Source: Fasciolopsis buskii
Taxonomy: Eukaryota; Platyhelminthes; Trematoda; Plagiorchiida; Fasciolidae
Direction: 5' to 3'
Length of the DNA: 64,000 bases
NCBI GenBank assembly: GCA_008360955.1
Contig: LUCM01008805.1
Span: forward strand, 119,486 to 183,485
In this document: positions 1-12,124 of the stretch, piece after piece
Position numbering within the stretch: the stretch's first letter is position 1
Layout: every line of letters begins with the position of its first letter
Program-made: the position numbers and the translations under genes
Notes under the pieces: model-generated
Database searches by the model: none
Told to the model about the DNA's origin: nothing
The model's input: only the letters and a program-made list of their open reading frames with translations

Positions 1-2737
1 GATAAAGTATGTTACTCCCAGTAAGTGAACTATTTTCACAAACCAACTTGCTACCACTTCAAGATCGTCAAATGGGGGAGATTAACTGGGTCGTCAGATG
101 TTTGAGTACGCGGATTTGATGAAAAGCCACCTTGCCGGCTGCTTGACCTGGCGTCGTTCCGTACCGAAGGGGGGGGGAGAAAGGATATATCCGGATGACC
201 CATTTGCCCCGGGAGAATGAAATAGCAGCGCCGTCTTTCCATGGATTCGAATAAGTTAAGCATTAAAAACACGCAGAATCCTGTCCCACTACGTCCGCTA
301 TTTTCATTCAATAAGTTCAACCATACTTGTGAAAATAAAAGCTTGCTTTAATTTCCTTCCAAATGCCTGAGCATGGTCGTAGAAAGGTGGTATCTCAGGC
401 TTTTCGTGAAGGTCTTTCGAAATACTCTGAGAAAGAAATGCTGCTACTAGATTATCGTGGCTCAGGTGTTCCCACTAAAAAGCTAGGTACGAAGGCGAAT
501 ACACAAATGCGAATTGATTATTGATAATCAATCTAGGGAAGATGATTAGGTCCTGATTTCAAACTAACCAAGGGCGGTGTATAAAGCATACGGCGACTGC
601 ATGCTCGCGCGCATTTGTGGCGAAGTAATGTGGTGAAAATTCGGGAATTTTAAACCCAAAGGTTGCATGAACTAAGCATTCGGTCATTGGTCCCCAGTGG
701 ATTATTTGACTTTCAGATTGCCCAGCAGCCTTGCGGGTTAGACCATTTGGTCAACGGTTCGAGTTACGGCCACCTAAGTCAACAGTCTACTTCGGTTTGG
801 GCATTCCTGTAGTGTACAGATAACAGAGGAGTCACAGATCCCGATGGATGGTCGATTTCGTGGACAGCCGAATAGAGAAATTACATTATCTATGGCGAGG
901 CTTTTTGAATGAATTACATTCAGTTAGTGAATTCCGAATATATTTGATCCAAATCGGAATTAACGGGGGAAATGGGTTAACATGTGTGGTTAGACTCTGC
1001 ACATTAGTTCTTTCTTTTTTCTTTATTGCTCATTGGTTTCGTCCATCGCAATGTTCTCGGTGACACTCAATCTCTAAGCAGAATTGTGCATATATAAATT
1101 TGTTTTGAGTGTCGAGGTACTGTTCAGCTAACACTTTTGAGATATCTATGCTTGAATGACTGCCTTTTGGATAACGCCTTTCATGCGCAAACCTTAGGTC
1201 ATTTGGTCTATCTTAAACTCGGGAAATGCCAGATTCGAGTTTCGTTCACATTAGAGGTCACAAGGAAGTTAGAATTTGAACCCCGGCTTTTCGAATGGAG
1301 GACCTGTGTGATGTCATTGAGCCACCAGCTCCCATCCAGTCTAGTCAGAATTGTTGAATTAAATTCATTCTGATAACGTTCTCAATGTCACCATACACAC
1401 ATCAATCCCTAAATCTACTTGCAAGTAGTTGTGAGCTATATGTGAATATCAAATTCAAGGGACATGGTGATCTTGTGCGGGAAGATATGACTTGATGGGA
1501 GACATCTAACTGAAGACAATGGGACACATCGTGTTTACCTTTGATGCACTCAGACATTTCTGGTTGTCATTAAGAAGGACGTCTGAACAAGCTTACTTCG
1601 GTTATTCTGATTAGACTGGATGGGAGCTGGTGACGCAGTTGTATCATGCATGCCCTCTATTTAGAAGGCTCCGATTCAAATCCTGGACGCGATGGGAGAT
1701 ACGCATCATTGTCGAGCTCTAGTAAGAACGAAATTCGAGTCCGGTGCCCCCCGAGTGTAAGATTGACAGGATGACATGAGATTTGTGCGTGAAAGATGAA
1801 ATCTGAAGCGTAGTCAGACAAGCATAGAAAAATCAACTCCCACGCACCTCCGATAAGCAACCGTAAGCAGTGTATGCATTTTGAGGTCAATCGTAAAATA
1901 AAATTGAAATCGCCAATTGGAATCACCGTTTGAGTAAACAGTTTGTCATCGGATTTTCACTAGAGGAATGGTTTGGGCTACGGTTGCTCTGCCGACATGC
2001 TACATTTATTTTGAAGTTCGTAACTAAAAAACCTTTTGTCCGCGGTAATTTTTAGTCACTCCAATGAAACACGCATCTATCCTGCTGTAATATATAATGT
2101 TTGAAAAAAAATCATATTTATACTTCCATTTTGGCAAATGAATGAGGTCTCCGTCGTAAGAAAATGTCGATAGATCCAACCCTTCTCAAACGGGGACGTG
2201 AGAATAAATCCCAAATTCGTTGCTATTCGCAAAGAGGTTTGGGATTTCATGTAACGAAAGTCGTTACTCAATTACCAGATATTGTCAGTACGCCTGTTCC
2301 ATTTTTTCAGTGATGTGCAGCAATTCGTCCAAATGATTGACCAACATTGGTATAGATTGACTGCACCACTGGCTACAGTAATTCTATCTCTGAAATAATT
2401 CATAGACTAGCAAAAGGAAATGACGGCAAGTTCATAAGTGATATGCACTATTTTGTTCCTTGTAAATTTTATTGAAACCGCTTTACAAAAAAGGTTTTGT
2501 ACAGAATTGTGGTAGAAAAACAAAGTGTCACCCTGAAAAATTAATCCAGCTTCGAAGCTCTTATAACATCTAACTTAGCAAGCAGTAAAGATTGGTAAAA
2601 GAGTAAGACGGTCTTAGTGGCTTAATCTGTCAATTTGTAATGTACAAGCGTTTCATAGCCAGTCCCTGGGAAAATGCGTTTTCGAAGACGAACGAGGCCA
2701 ATTTGGTCATGACAAAAAAATGCAGAAATTATTTTTA
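1..2737. other. Non-coding stretch downstream of ATP1B
   Basis: I see no supportable gene here. The short open frames (60-90 codons, both strands) have no recognisable motif and no convincing splice context. The only structure I can support is the fold-back at about 1140-1815. The 3' untranslated region of the minus-strand ATP1B gene should occupy the part just below 2738, but I could not assign a polyadenylation site. Confidence 0.6.
1140..1815. repeat. Diverged fold-back (inverted repeat, about 200-bp arms)
   Basis: The segment around 1140-1353 reappears in reverse complement around 1603-1815. The best-preserved part is the inner end: 1328-1353 and 1603-1628 are reverse complements with one mismatch. 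Further out, similarity falls to roughly two thirds by eye. Each arm holds a B-box-like string ('ttcaaatcc' or its complement), so this may be two old tRNA-derived SINE copies inserted head to head. That reading is inference; the inverted symmetry itself is seen directly. Confidence 0.6.
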
Positions 2738-2900
2738 TCAATCTACAAGCAACTCGAAATTCAGTGGTTCCCCCGGATTTCGGATGTTGAGCAGTCGGCA
2801 TTGGACCATGAGCAATGCATGTCGTTTGGGATTTTCAAATTGCACAGCTACTAACGGTGATCGGTAGGCCACTTGAACCAAATATGGGAAGTATAGATTG
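2738..2900 (-). CDS. ATP1B: ATP1B exon 6 (C-terminus)
   Basis: The exon encodes residues 248-301 and the TGA stop: 'YFPY', 'SPLVAVQFENP', cysteine 282 and the terminal 'LNFELLVD', all typical of the beta-subunit C-terminus. The acceptor is ATTTTAG just above 2900. An in-frame Met upstream at 2950 belongs to the intron and is not the start. Confidence 0.95.
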
Positions 2901-5900
2901 CTAAAATATCCACTGAAATTCAAAAAGAAAAAAAGGGAAATGAAATGCATGATTAGAATTGGTTTGAAATCATCAGTTTAATTTTCATATTAATAGCAAT
3001 AACAGTAATCGATCGTGGTTAACAGTTTTTCTAAGGCGCCATCTTGGGTAACCTTTCTCAGTCTATTGCAGCCGAACTGTCGGCTCATTACCAGCATTCC
3101 CGAGCACGCTGTTCTTTTTCAAATTTCGGAAAAATTCAAATCGCATGTCACGTGACGCACCGTTTTTTCATTGCAGCACGTGATACATTCGGTTCTGACA
3201 TGTGGGCGTGAATTCTGTCACATGCTGCGAGCCATTAAATAAGTGGCATACATATGAATGCTAGGATAAAATTTCCCCGCTACCATACGATCGGTTTTGC
3301 GGCTACAGCTGCTTATCAGGTATACGTATCTGGCACTGCTCTAATTGATCATGTTTTTATTTCCATACTACGTAGTTGTCTTGGTATCAGAATTTGAGTT
3401 AAATCAGGAGGAAATGTGCACCGATGTAAGACCACCTGAAAATAACATGATGATTTGGTCAAAAATTTACTTTTACACATGATACTGGTAATCGACATCA
3501 TCATCAAGATCATACCAGTTATCACAGTCCATCACTTCGAAGTCTCGCGTTAAATAAATAAAGCGATTTCGGTAACGCATGCGCACTACTTGTGATTTAA
3601 GTGCAATTCCGTAGTCGAGTTTCCATTACATTCAACTGGCCAAAAAATGTTTGGTGTTTATTGGTCTGTCTTTCAGAAGCATTCTACGGTTAACCAAGTT
3701 CCGCTCAGTGAAATTTACCGCAAACTCCCAAAACACACTTCCTTCGATTCTAGAAATATAGTTTAACTTTGATTTAGCAACTTTCAAATGCAGTAAAAAC
3801 ATGTGCTAATTCTTTATTTGATCAAATGCTAACTCTCCACTTGCCTATTTCACAAAATAGAGTATTTTCCTCTCATGTCGAAATAGACAAACTGAAGATA
3901 GGGTCTTATCAACGTATACAGCAGTCATACATCTTCGCAAACTGGGGACAAGTAATTCAAAAAATTGTCAGCAAGAACTGAGTTATGCAGTTCCGTTCAA
4001 CCAGGAGGACGCCATTTGATCGGCCCACCTTAGACAATGAATGTCCATGTAAGTGTACTGCTTAAAGTCCTGTCAGATAATTTTTAAACAAAGCAATTAC
4101 AAAAGAAACTTTCAGTTTCTTTTGCATCCTCCCTTCTGCTTCTTTTTCTCTCTCTCACTGCTAGTCGATTCTTGTCTGCAACAATGGCCCAATGGAATCA
4201 ACATCTGCCACCTAAAAGGTCAGAGGTTCGAATATTAAATCAGGCAACGATCACTTATGGCAAATGATAATTCGGGGTGGGTCGGTTCGCAACCATATCT
4301 TGCTTAATGAGGTTATGTGTGATTCCACGCTATTCCCAATTTTCTCGTCATTATTGGCGGTTCCCCCATGACCGTATAGTGGGCTCATGAGGCTGTGGAA
4401 CATATCCATTTCATCAAACCCACAATTAATACATGGCATAAGAAGCTGCAAGTAGTCGCTTATTATGGTAGCAAGAGTAGCACGGGCAGACCAAATAACC
4501 TCTTGTAGCTGGACTCCATCTTCACCAAGAAAATACATTTCGGTCGATAAGCAAAACTGTCACAGGAGGGTTGAAAAGTTTAGAGAGGCAATTATTGTGG
4601 TTTCCCCCCGGAATGCTTTGCCTCAGGAAAGTTGTCAGTCTTGCAATTTTGGTTAGAATGTGTACCGCCAGCTTCTTTCATGTTACCAAGGTCTCGTCTG
4701 TAACAGGCTTATAAGCTTATTTCTACCTGAATTTCCATTGAACTATGCGCATATTCATGAAAAAGAGTAAAATTTCCAGACTTACTTAACGCATAAGTGC
4801 AGTGCAGCGCACTCCACAACCGTCAGGCCTAACCACAAGGAGAAAGGAGAACTGCAACCTTGACCCTGAGGCTTTGAATGGCACAGGACTAGGCCAGACC
4901 TCAGTGGATACAGTGGGATAACGAGCCAAACGAAAGCGATTTGTTACTTAACACTAAAGGAATAAAACTAGTGCCCGTTTGCAAACATTGCTATTAAAAC
5001 CAGAGTTTACCGGAGAAGTACTCACGAGCCACAAACATTACAAAAAGGGTTATTAAAAATGCAGGGCAGAAACCTAATAGGCCGCTTTTTGGTAAAAGCA
5101 AGGCTCAAGAAACTGCAATAACTTGTCTATCGAAGACAAGTTCATAAGCGGGACCCTCAGAGTCAAAAGATAAACTGCCAGTTATGACCTTGCTTTCGAG
5201 TGCAAATTTTCTCTCTTGTAAAACCACATAAGCGCGACTGAATGAAAGAAAAGAAGTAGTGGAAACCATGAAACTGTAATCAGTCCTATTTTTCCACACC
5301 ATGTCAATAGAGAGTATGCCACATAATATTAAAACTTAATGTAGGGGTTTATGAAGTCCAAAAGAGCTAGTTAAAATCAATCAGAAAAAGACATCCGGCA
5401 ACGTCTGAAGCGGTCGTGGTTACATTTCGCGGTTTATTTTCATGTTCCGCTGCGCTGTCTATAAAGATACTATGATAACCACGGACAAACATCGCCAGCT
5501 GATTAGGGATGAATTGCTCATTTACACAAAGTCAGATTCCGCGGCACGAAGTAGACCAGCTTGATTCAGATAGCAATGGTTTTGAAAACCTCCTACGACC
5601 ACAGATCAGGATGCAGAATTGTTTGCGGTTCGCACAGTTAAACCTGTTGTATGACCACTAGCATTTCATCACTGCGTGATTCGGATAAATCAGTTGAATT
5701 AAACAAGATGCTAGCTCCATCCATTTCAAACCTACAACATGACTACCCTTACTTTTTAAAAAGATGTTTGTTAATCGTCATTCTTCGAGCCGTCACCTTT
5801 CAAAATCAGCAATATTTCTATGAAATATGCACTTATTTGCCTAAAAGCATGCAACTGTTTTAGTCAGAAAAGAACGCTTCGAGAAGCGGACTTGTTTTAC

Positions 5901-8900
5901 AGTAAATCACACTGAATCAGAAACAAAGTATACAAAAAGATTGCAAAACTGACATTATTTCTACTCAGGACGATAACTATTCTAAACGGCAGAATGATAC
6001 AACTGTCCTCTGAAACATGCAACAAAATCATCAGATTTTGTGCGCGATAAGGCTAGCACTCCCACATCAGTTAAGTCGTCTTTGAAAGGTTGAATGCCTA
6101 CTAGAACTCTAAGTTAAGCCGTGTGATCCTAATCAGGAATGACCTAAAACCCTGGAGAGTCCCGGTGCTTTAGCAAACGTATCTTCTCAGTATTGCCAAA
6201 ACGTTAGAGAACATTTACCGGCGATGTCGAGGTCAGGTGTGCAGTGATGAGGGAATATAGAAATTGAACGGGTTAAAAATGTTTCCGGAGTCGAAGATCA
6301 ACAAAGTGCTGGTCAGAATTCATTTAATCTATGAGCAAATACTTTGCATGCAATAATGAATGACAGGCTCGCGTGTCGCCCATAGAATTGTACTTATGGC
6401 GCGCGTGTTTGCTAATCGCTAACTGATACCATCTCGTCTGGCTTTCACACCACCCCGCCAACCATCCGTCCGGGATTATGTAGTAATAAAAATGAGCCAA
6501 TCATGTTTTTCCTTCACCACGGGCAATCCCCAACAACGGAGTTTGTCCACAATTGCTTTGTTGGCCCTATAAGGTGGTGGTTCTTAGTCTAATTTGACCC
6601 ATTTGCCGTATTATTTGTGGTTAATTTCACACAATGCATAACATGAGATGCATAAGATATAAAATTGAGGGCTGTATTAAATTCCGGACTGCAAGCGATC
6701 CAACCTTACTGGACGATGCTGTTTTCATCTTCACATTCGTTTCAGTAATTCACTGACTGGACATTGGCGCTTGGACTCTAAAATCTAAGCATAAGAAAAG
6801 ATGATGGACGATTTCTTTGTGGGTTTTATTCCACAGAGCGTGCAGTGGCACACCACTTCTTAAAACCATGTGCGATATCAACTCGGTGTGATTTGTATGC
6901 AAATTACAGGTTGCTAACAAGACGTCATTTAGTTACTTAGATAGCTCTGGAACCATCTGATGTCCATTGCGCAGTTTTGCTTCTACGCAATGTGTCTAAG
7001 ATTAACTATAACCTATCATAAATTTACCTTGCCAGGCTTCCCGGACTGAATATAATACACACTTTGTAAATTAATGTAGTTGCATTTACACGTCAGTACT
7101 TCGATGCAGGCGCGGACTTAGAATCATCCAGCTGTGACTCCCATTCCGGTCATAAAGCATGTGATTTTACGCTTCGAATGTAACAGTGAACGATATTCTG
7201 CAGTATTGGATGCAAACAAACTACAGCGCATGATAGAAAGTGCGCTATGGCGTGCATTATTACAGAGTACGCTCGTCCTAATAATATGACACTGGCCCTA
7301 GAAGTGAAATAAATACGGTCTTGGAATCATCATGGATAATTTTTTCTAGTGCAGTCTTTTAACTGAGTTCTTAATGATTCTTATTGTTTAAGAAAACTTT
7401 GTTTTGATAGCGCTCAGCAAAGCTGGGCATGAGAGTTCATGTATCTTAATGATAAAGAGACTTTATTTTTTGTTACTCGTGAAATTAATTCAATAGAAAT
7501 TACTGATCTACAAGGCAGTAATTTTTTAAAGCTAGGTACCTGCCAGTGGTGAGCAAATGGCTAGTCTCTTGGAGGTTGGACAAAAACCAGCGAGTTCGGC
7601 TCCCTAACATTGCTCGCTTGTCTAATCGACGGCCACTTTGTCCCTGAAATATTGCAAACATCTTTACAAAAGAATAAAATCATTGACGATTGCCAAAGAT
7701 AACTAGTCATTATTAGTCGGAACACGCAATAAAACTCCTTAGCCTAGGAAAACTTACTAAGTGATGCCATCAATAGTCACATTGGGAAAGTAGCGCACGG
7801 TTCCGAAGAATTCCAAATCCTCTTCAGTCTGCGGAGGTATGAAATAAATGGTGCTGTTTCAGCAACTATGTAGTAACGAAGTAAAATCAGGAGTCAAGGC
7901 TTAAGAGTCAAGCAAACTGTTGACTGCTTTGGGCTAATCTGTTCCTAGTATCTGTATTTCATCTACAACTTGTGTACTAGAGGCAAGGCAAAGAGGCTTG
8001 TGAATATTTTGCCGTCATAATCAGATTGACCGACAAATCCTTTTGATTACTGGACGCTCAAAGCTTTTGATGAACATAACTTTATCTCGGTGACACTCCT
8101 TTGACATGTGTAATATAAAAGGATTATTTATTACAACCAATTAGGCGGTCCCAGCTTCCAGTCTACGGGTTTTATTCGTAACTCGACTGGCTTGGCTTTG
8201 ATTGGATAATCTTGTGTCTTAGTCTATATATCCACTCGATGCCCATACACCAAATTGGTGAGCACTGAACAACATGATTCTGCAGCGTATAACACCTAAA
8301 CCAAGTTCAAAAACGATTATCATTTCCGAGCAGTAAGGTATCCTAACTGTTCAGTGGAGGTATTACATTTACTTCTGCCACATGCACATGAGTATGTACA
8401 ATCACGGTGCGCTCCCTTATTCCTATAATTACATCAAAAATAAACAAATTAAGATGACGTAGATGAATCTTAACATACCTGTCCATAGCACCTCACAAGA
8501 GGATTGGGGGAAAGGCTTGAATTGACTATGTCTGGAAGCCATCCGTAAACCTGAAAAAGAAAGCTTTACTAATGTTTGGCCTATATACCTTGAAATGTTT
8601 GAAATAAAGTGATTAATTTGAACTTTTATTGATGTTCCCCAAATAATTCACTTAACCTTTGCTTTATTGATGTGAAAAGATCTATACTGAAGTCTATTCA
8701 ATTTGAGTGCCCTTTCCGTTGCTGCATCACTAAATAGCCTCTACATTACTGACTCAGTTTTGAAGTTTGTGATTGAAAAAGTATAAAAATTCAGTCTATT
8801 TACATAACTGTTTCCTCCAAAACATTGACGGGAGTGTTAGAATGGTTAAGTTCAGTTCACCTTCAACCTATCAGTATCACGAGGTTTTGAAATTCGTTTT

Positions 8901-9805
8901 TTAACCAAGTTATTTGCATTGGAATAATAATCTAACTGACATATGTAACCCTTAGGGCCTTATATATTCACGCTACTGCCACTTTTACATATGTTGCCTG
9001 ATGGGTTTACGCCCACTTATTCGCGGCAGTTAAAGGAAATGACACTAAAAGGTCATTCCAAATACTGAGACATCACATGATATGACATCATAAGTACTTT
9101 AATCCCACCGTTTTGGGGTTTTATTGTGAGCAAAATTGCAACAAAGACCGTCGGCCTCGAGCTTTTTCCGCCCAATAGGACAGCGTCTTTTGACTTTCAG
9201 GATTATCTTACCTATCTTGTCTATGTTTTCATAAATATTTTATCGTTTTTATAAGCCAAATATCTATATATACCTTCCAAAACTCATGGATAGCCAAACA
9301 AAGCAATTGGCATGTTGATTATTTGACTGATTAGAAGTGCGAAAGACTGCAAAATCAGTCTCATAAAAAGCGAAAGTGTACTCACACAGATAATAACACT
9401 CATGTAAACTAGAGTTACTACACTTTGGTGCCGACTGTTTTATTTTTGCATTAAGAAGTTATTTTATGAAACTGTATGAAAGGCAAACTGCTCGTGCATG
9501 ATTTTCTGCAGATGGCGCACACCCATTAATCTGCCATATCACTTTGGGATAAAAGCAGTTTATTTCTGTAGTTTATATACTGCATCTTGTCAGCTGCAGG
9601 AGACCTTTTTGGAATAGGCTCATTGTCTGTCCATAAAATGATCTAATTTAGCTTCTATTTATCTGTTGAACAACTACGTCTAGTGAAACATTTATTATCA
9701 AGCATAAAAATATACGTTTGCGGAAGTTGAATGATCAGAAAGACACTGTCTAGTTATTAAACCCTCTGTCAAGAACATATCGCCATCCAAGACTGTGAAT
9801 CTTTG

Positions 9806-9859
<54 letters not shown>

Positions 9860-11825
9860 GGCCGAGCATATTTAAAAGCCCAGTGATGATAAACTGTTGC
9901 TTATAAACTGATAAGAGTCTCTCACATGTAGTCAAGTTCTTTATTTTCTTCCTCTTCTCTTTGCTTTTCCCGGAAGAATAGCATATACTCAGCTAATTTT
10001 ACAACTTTGACACAAAAAATACAAATACGTAAAGCATAATGGATAGGCAAACAAAAGTGCGAGAGTCCATGCTGAGGTAATCTAGGCATATTCAAAACAA
10101 ACCGCCATTAGTTTCCTCACTAACCCCCTCCCTTAGATAATGAGATCCAGTTAAAACCAAGTACGAACGAAAAACCCCATTGTTAAAGCAGCAAAATAAT
10201 GCAGTTCATGTCAACAAAAGAATGCCAGCATTTAGTAGAGGATTATCCACCTGAAACCTGCACTAATCACCTAAGTATAGGGTAATAGTCTCTGATTTTC
10301 TTTTCGCTTTGTTGTAATCAAACAATGTGCCAATTTGCATCAAAATTATAAAGAAACACCGTAAACATTTACGTTTCATAGTCATGATTGGGTTAGTTTT
10401 GTTCCAAAGGAAAATTACCTCGAGAGTTCATAAAACGTCTCCGGGCATGCGTGGGGGACACGGCCGCAAGGGATTTATTCACGGTTAATCTGTGTACGCC
10501 GCATAATTTACATGAAAATGATCTTACCATAATCTATTTGGGTAAATTGTCCTTAAACATCCATGGGTCTTCATTGAAAGCCCAGGAAGTACTTAATTGA
10601 CTTAGTTATTTTTTTCTTTTTTAAAGAACCACGGTCTACACGCAGGATCAATGCAGACTTTAAAGATATTTACTGACGTCTGTTAAAATAGAAAATATAA
10701 ACAGAACATGAATCGATATCTTAAAATTATTTTTTGTAATCCAGAAACTTTCACCATTTTGTCCGTGAATGTTCTGAAAGGACGCACAAAACTGACTAAA
10801 TAGAATCAAGCCATTGGCTATTCAAGGCATGTATCATGGAATGAATACCAAAAGCCTTTCATTAAACTGACTGAAGTTAACTATAGCAGTTAATGATGGC
10901 AGACCACACATTGCTGATCGATGACCATATCTTTAAGCAATTTACGGCCGCGGTAGATAACTTGATTATTCTTCGACCGCTCAACACGTGCTCCTTTTGT
11001 TTTGGTGGTTGCATTCCAAAAGAAATTTACAATGCACAAGGTTCCTTACTTTATTAATTTTCAGCACCACACATGGCTGGCTGCGATCATAGCCGTAGTT
11101 GTTTTCTTTTACACAAACTCCCATATCAATCGGGTAAAATTTGCACACTAAATCAACATCGTCAGGTGTTTTCGTCTTCTCGCACGTAGCAAACCCATCC
11201 TGTGGTTTAATGTTGACTTCTTCGTACAAGTACACAAAAGTGCGAATATTTTGCACGTAAGGCATGTATGTCTGTGGGTCCGAAGCAGCATATCTGATAA
11301 GTGCTGTTTTGAAGTTTGTCCTTGGGCGCATTCCAAGGCCTGAAAAAGTAGAAAAGGAGGATGGAAATATATAGTGCATAATCATTGACACGCAATCAAA
11401 CGGATTAAGGAGACACTCGCGTGAATTATTATATGCGGTAAGATTGGATAACAAAAGAATTCGAAAAGCTCATCTCATCTTACCTGGAGAAAGCTTCAAA
11501 GGACTGTCCATCCCCGTCACATACGGCTTGTCATCACTAATGACTAGCTGCATGATAACTATTAATAACCCTGTTATTAGAAGCAGCGTCGAGGTATAAA
11601 TAACAAAGTAGAGAGTCCAGAGTCTCACTGATTATTAGTAATCTATATGAGCAACTCACGCCACCCAAGGAAATCACGCCCACATATATTTTTAGTTTCC
11701 GGGTCGTCCTTCCAGAAAGTATATCTATACCATGGAACATGCCCTCTAAATGTTTTCTTCCTTTTTTCTGCAGGAATGAATGCCACCTTCTGGGTATCAA
11801 ACAGTTCTTCGTTGTTAAACTCCAT
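2738..11825 (-). CDS. ATP1B: Na+/K+-ATPase beta subunit (complete, six exons)
   Basis: The beta subunit is the single-pass glycoprotein that partners the catalytic alpha chain of the sodium pump at the plasma membrane; it is needed for folding and delivery of alpha and for K+ occlusion. The joined CDS is 11825-11660, 11627-11484, 11339-11050, 8550-8479, 7828-7758 and 2900-2738: 906 nt, 301 residues plus TGA, a normal family length. Residues 1-57 are cytoplasmic, about 58-85 form one membrane helix, and the rest is the ectodomain. 'DDKPYVTGMDSPL', 'PGLGMRPR', 'YVQNIRTF', 'GYDRSQPCVVLKINK', 'VYGWLPD' and 'SPLVAVQFENP' follow the family order. Cysteines 156/169, 179/193 and 221/282 give the three conserved disulfides. 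Two N-glycosylation sequons lie at N210 and N240. ATG 11825 is chosen because the frame upstream meets a stop five codons earlier. I infer that it is intact and functional. Confidence 0.96.
2901..7757 (-). other. ATP1B: ATP1B intron 5 (4.86 kb)
   Basis: AT-rich intron with GTAAGT and TTTTAG ends. It contains a SINE-like tRNA-derived head at about 4183-4250. Open frames inside it (for example 4251-4538 minus, 95 codons) show no family motif and I do not call them genes. Confidence 0.85.
4183..4250 (+). repeat. SINE-like tRNA-derived head
   Basis: An A-box-like 'tggcccaatgg' is followed about 35 nt later by a B-box-like 'gaggttcgaatatt'. The linker 'ctaaaaggtcag' resembles the linker of the clearer copy at 59340-59552. 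Only the tRNA-like head is evident; the body seen in the other copies is not obvious here. Confidence 0.45.
7758..7828 (-). CDS. ATP1B: ATP1B exon 5
   Basis: This 71-nt exon encodes residues 225-247 and two bases of codon 248. It contains 'EEDLEFFGTVRYFPN', the usual pre-C-terminal block of the family, and the N240-V-T sequon. The acceptor is CTCCGCAG and the donor GTAAGT. The split codon (ta|c, Tyr248) joins exactly to exon 6. Confidence 0.93.
8479..8550 (-). CDS. ATP1B: ATP1B exon 4
   Basis: This 72-nt, phase 0/0 exon encodes residues 201-224: the 'VYGWLPD' block that follows 'KINK' in beta subunits, the N210-S-S sequon and cysteine 221 ('RCYGQ'). The acceptor is CTTTTTCAG and the donor GTATGT. 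It is too short to stand out as an open frame and was found by motif and splice context. Confidence 0.93.
8551..11049 (-). other. ATP1B: ATP1B intron 3 (2.5 kb)
   Basis: Long AT-rich intron with GTAAGG and TTTTTCAG ends. The only distinct content I see is the TA microsatellite at 9808-9854. Confidence 0.85.
9808..9854. repeat. (TA)n microsatellite
   Basis: A 47-nt uninterrupted alternation of A and T inside ATP1B intron 3. It creates a spurious open frame of alternating Ile and Tyr. Confidence 0.98.
11050..11339 (-). CDS. ATP1B: ATP1B exon 3 (ectodomain core)
   Basis: The exon encodes residues 104-200, from 'GLGMRPR' to 'VVLKINK', including cysteines 156, 169, 179 and 193. A pyrimidine-rich tract ending TTTTTCAG precedes it and GTAAGG follows it. 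An unspliced frame runs on through 10981-11454, but the ends of that frame are intron read-through and lose family similarity. Confidence 0.96.
11484..11627 (-). CDS. ATP1B: ATP1B exon 2 (membrane helix)
   Basis: This 144-nt exon encodes residues 56-104. It holds the single hydrophobic helix (about residues 58-85, rich in Leu, Ile and Val) and the short post-membrane segment 'DDKPYVTGMDSPLKLSPG'. The acceptor is AG at 11629-11628 and the donor GTAAGA follows 11484. Both edges are phase 1, matching exons 1 and 3. Confidence 0.94.
11628..11659 (-). other. ATP1B: ATP1B intron 1, a 32-nt micro-intron
   Basis: The intron begins GTGAGT and ends ATCAG. Removing it restores the frame across a split codon 56 (c|tg, Leu) and fuses the juxtamembrane tail directly to the membrane helix. 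Very short introns of about 30-40 nt are known in flatworms, and that matches here. It is far shorter than the other four introns of the same gene (144, 2499, 650 and 4857 nt). Confidence 0.92.
11660..11825 (-). CDS. ATP1B: ATP1B exon 1
   Basis: Exon 1 encodes residues 1-55 and the first base of codon 56: the cytoplasmic tail. It ends with a block (I-C-G-R-D-F-L-G-W) that aligns with the juxtamembrane 'LGRTxxSW' block of beta subunits. The donor is GTGAGT immediately after 11660. Reading through the donor would give a stop ten codons later, so the splice is required. Confidence 0.93.
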
Positions 11826-12124
11826 ATGAGAAAAGACCAGTCATTCAAAGAGTACTTTAAACCACCCTCTATTGACAAGGTCAAATACATTCGTCGATTC
11901 AGTTCAGTTCAGTTTTCACATCGGAAGATTTGAAACACCCCACTCCACTGTCCGGAATTCTTAGGACCGTATTCACTCTGGTCCAGTTCAGGATGTCTCG
12001 CTGAAAAAACAGAAAACAGAATAGATCAACTCACCCTGGTGGTGAGTGATTATCACGAGTATCAAGTGTACAACCTTCAAGTCAAGAATGTAGAAAAACA
12101 ATCAAAAGACCGTACCTTTTTACC

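Noticed and set aside
4183..4250. Functional tRNA gene
   Set aside because: A and B boxes are present, but no cloverleaf with paired acceptor arms can be drawn, and related copies carry a long non-tRNA body; a SINE head is the better reading.
4251..4538. 95-codon minus frame as a gene within an ATP1B intron
   Set aside because: No family motif, no splice support, and it lies on the same strand inside the intron of an expressed-looking gene.
9750..9935. Open frame with an Ile-Tyr repeat
   Set aside because: Produced by translating the TA microsatellite at 9808-9854.
10981..11454. 157-codon minus open frame as a gene on its own
   Set aside because: Only 11050-11339 matches the Na+/K+-ATPase beta family; both ends are intron sequence bounded by good splice sites, so it is exon 3 plus read-through.
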